DNA of 6,882 nucleotides from Methylococcaceae bacterium UBA659. GTDB lineage: Bacteria > Pseudomonadota > Gammaproteobacteria > Methylococcales > Methylomonadaceae. The stretch is taken from assembly GCA_002299495.1 (NCBI GenBank), contig DBNZ01000059.1, positions 1 to 6,882 of the forward strand, in the 5' to 3' direction. The position numbers and the translations under genes are program-made. Below are positions 6,351 to 6,882 of the stretch, piece after piece; positions within the stretch are counted from its first letter, which is position 1; every line of letters begins with the position of its first letter. Under the pieces are notes generated by a model. It worked only from the letters and a program-made list of their open reading frames with translations, was not told the origin of the DNA and did not search any database.

Positions 6351-6370
6351 CGCCCGGATAGTTTCGGGCG
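6351..6370 (+). promoter_or_regulatory. GC-rich hairpin upstream of the phytase-like gene
   Basis: CGCCCG (6351-6356) pairs perfectly with CGGGCG (6365-6370) around an 8-nt loop, followed by TTCTT. It ends 32 nt before the ATG at 6403 and 19 nt before its ribosome site, so it probably lies in the leader of that mRNA. It may affect message stability or premature termination; the role is inferred only from position. Confidence 0.3.
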
Positions 6371-6402
6371 TTCTTACCAACCCAACAACAGGAACCGACG
6401 CC

Positions 6403-6882
6403 ATGAAAACTCAACGCTTTACCACCCGCATTGCATTGTTGTCCATCGCCATTACCGCCGTATTCGCACATTCGGTCAGCACCGCCGCTGAACTGAACGG
6501 CTTTGCCTTGCTGCCAGCCAACACTTTTGCGCCAGGTCCCACTTCCGGCCAGTTTGCTATAAGCGCGGGCGGCAACGAGCTGCCCTTGGTTCGCAAGCAA
6601 CCCGTCCAAGGCATTTCAGCAGTCCTGCACGGCCCCGTTAGAGGTACCTTTTATGCCATGTCTGACAACGGCTTCGGCGCGAAGACCAATTCCGCCGACA
6701 CCTTGCTGCGCGTTTATGCACTCAGGCCGAATTTCAAACGCTGGAATGGCACGAGAGTGGTAGGGGCTGGCACGGTTAGCCCAGTCAATTTCCGCACTGG
6801 CGCGGTCTTGCCCCCCTTTAACCAGGCCAGCTACATCGAGCTACACGACGCTAATCACAAAGTGAGCTTTAGCACTGTTGCC
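6403..6882 (+). CDS. Exported phytase-like (esterase-like activity of phytase) family protein, N-terminal part
   Basis: The frame opens with ATG at 6403, with AGGAA 8 nt upstream, and runs off the right edge after 160 residues. Residues 1-29 are a signal peptide (basic start, hydrophobic core, V-S-T-A-A before ELNGF), so the mature protein is periplasmic or secreted. The segment QGISAVL at 69-75 followed by GTFYAMSDNGFGAKTNSADTLLRVYAL at 81-107 resembles the first strands of the 'esterase-like activity of phytase' domain (Pfam PF13449 type), where the SDNG region belongs to a beta-propeller. Substrate is unknown; such proteins are often annotated as putative phosphoesterases. The catalytic part lies mostly outside the window, so neither activity nor fusion to another domain can be judged. 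It follows a long non-coding region and is probably transcribed alone. Confidence 0.72.
   Translation, partial: MKTQRFTTRIALLSIAITAVFAHSVSTAAELNGFALLPANTFAPGPTSGQFAISAGGNELPLVRKQPVQGISAVLHGPVRGTFYAMSDNGFGAKTNSADTLLRVYALRPNFKRWNGTRVVGAGTVSPVNFRTGAVLPPFNQASYIELHDANHKVSFSTVA

Larger units (their letters stand above)
5792..6402. other. 611-bp non-coding region with tandem repeats and several hairpins
   Basis: No frame here has both a ribosome site and recognisable protein features. It holds a stem-loop after grxD (5810-5834), a 25-bp tandem repeat (5896-5985), then a chain of short inverted repeats: ACCGA/TCGGT at 6014-6024, GCCCTT/AAGGGC at 6043-6048 and 6071-6076, GGGCG/CGCCC at 6118-6122 and 6147-6151, a nested stem at 6193-6228, CTGATG/CATCAG at 6233-6249, CACGCT/AGCGTG at 6288-6307, and CGCCCG/CGGGCG at 6351-6370. 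It may be repeat-derived or degenerate mobile sequence plus the promoter and leader of the phytase-like gene. No transposase remnant was recognised. Confidence 0.55.

Noticed and set aside
6265..6609. 114-codon minus-strand frame overlapping the phytase-like gene start
   Set aside because: Opposite a gene with a clear signal peptide and ribosome site; the product has no recognisable domain.

Overview
The window reads as a chromosomal stretch of a gammaproteobacterium carrying ordinary housekeeping metabolism. A methanotroph-like (Methylococcales-type) host is my best guess, because a His-heptad SmbP-type metal-binding protein sits beside core genes with gammaproteobacterial features (YgiM-like SH3/anchor protein, Grx4-type glutaredoxin). 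That placement is an inference from gene content, not a database result. No phage, plasmid, transposase or CRISPR gene was found.

Left part, minus strand: a His-rich exported small metal-binding protein (smbP-like, running off the left edge) is preceded by a 323-bp gap holding two conspicuous inverted repeats. Upstream of it on the same strand lies a four-gene block read right to left: argD (acetylornithine aminotransferase), argF (ornithine carbamoyltransferase), an SH3-domain/coiled-coil/membrane-anchor protein of the TIGR04211/YgiM type, and ilvD (dihydroxy-acid dehydratase). argD and argF perform consecutive parts of arginine synthesis and are 10 bp apart, with no good ribosome site for argF, so translational coupling is likely. 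ilvD belongs to branched-chain amino acid synthesis and carries a Fe-S cluster.

Middle: a 172-bp divergent intergenic region separates argD from grxD (monothiol CGFS glutaredoxin, plus strand). On the argD side it contains the best promoter in the window (TATAAT with a 17-bp spacer to TTGCCT). Between that promoter and the argD start codon is a GC-rich hairpin followed by six T residues, which looks like an intrinsic terminator in the leader. This possible attenuator is the most testable unusual signal in the window.

Right part: after grxD comes a 611-bp stretch without a credible gene. It holds a strong stem-loop just after grxD, a 25-bp tandem direct repeat (3.6 copies), and a string of short perfect inverted repeats. 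The window ends inside a plus-strand gene for an exported protein resembling the 'esterase-like activity of phytase' family.

Overall this is mostly ordinary core metabolism. The points worth a second look are regulatory or repeat-like: the argD leader hairpin, the tandem repeat block, the inverted repeats before smbP, and the extended SmbP architecture.
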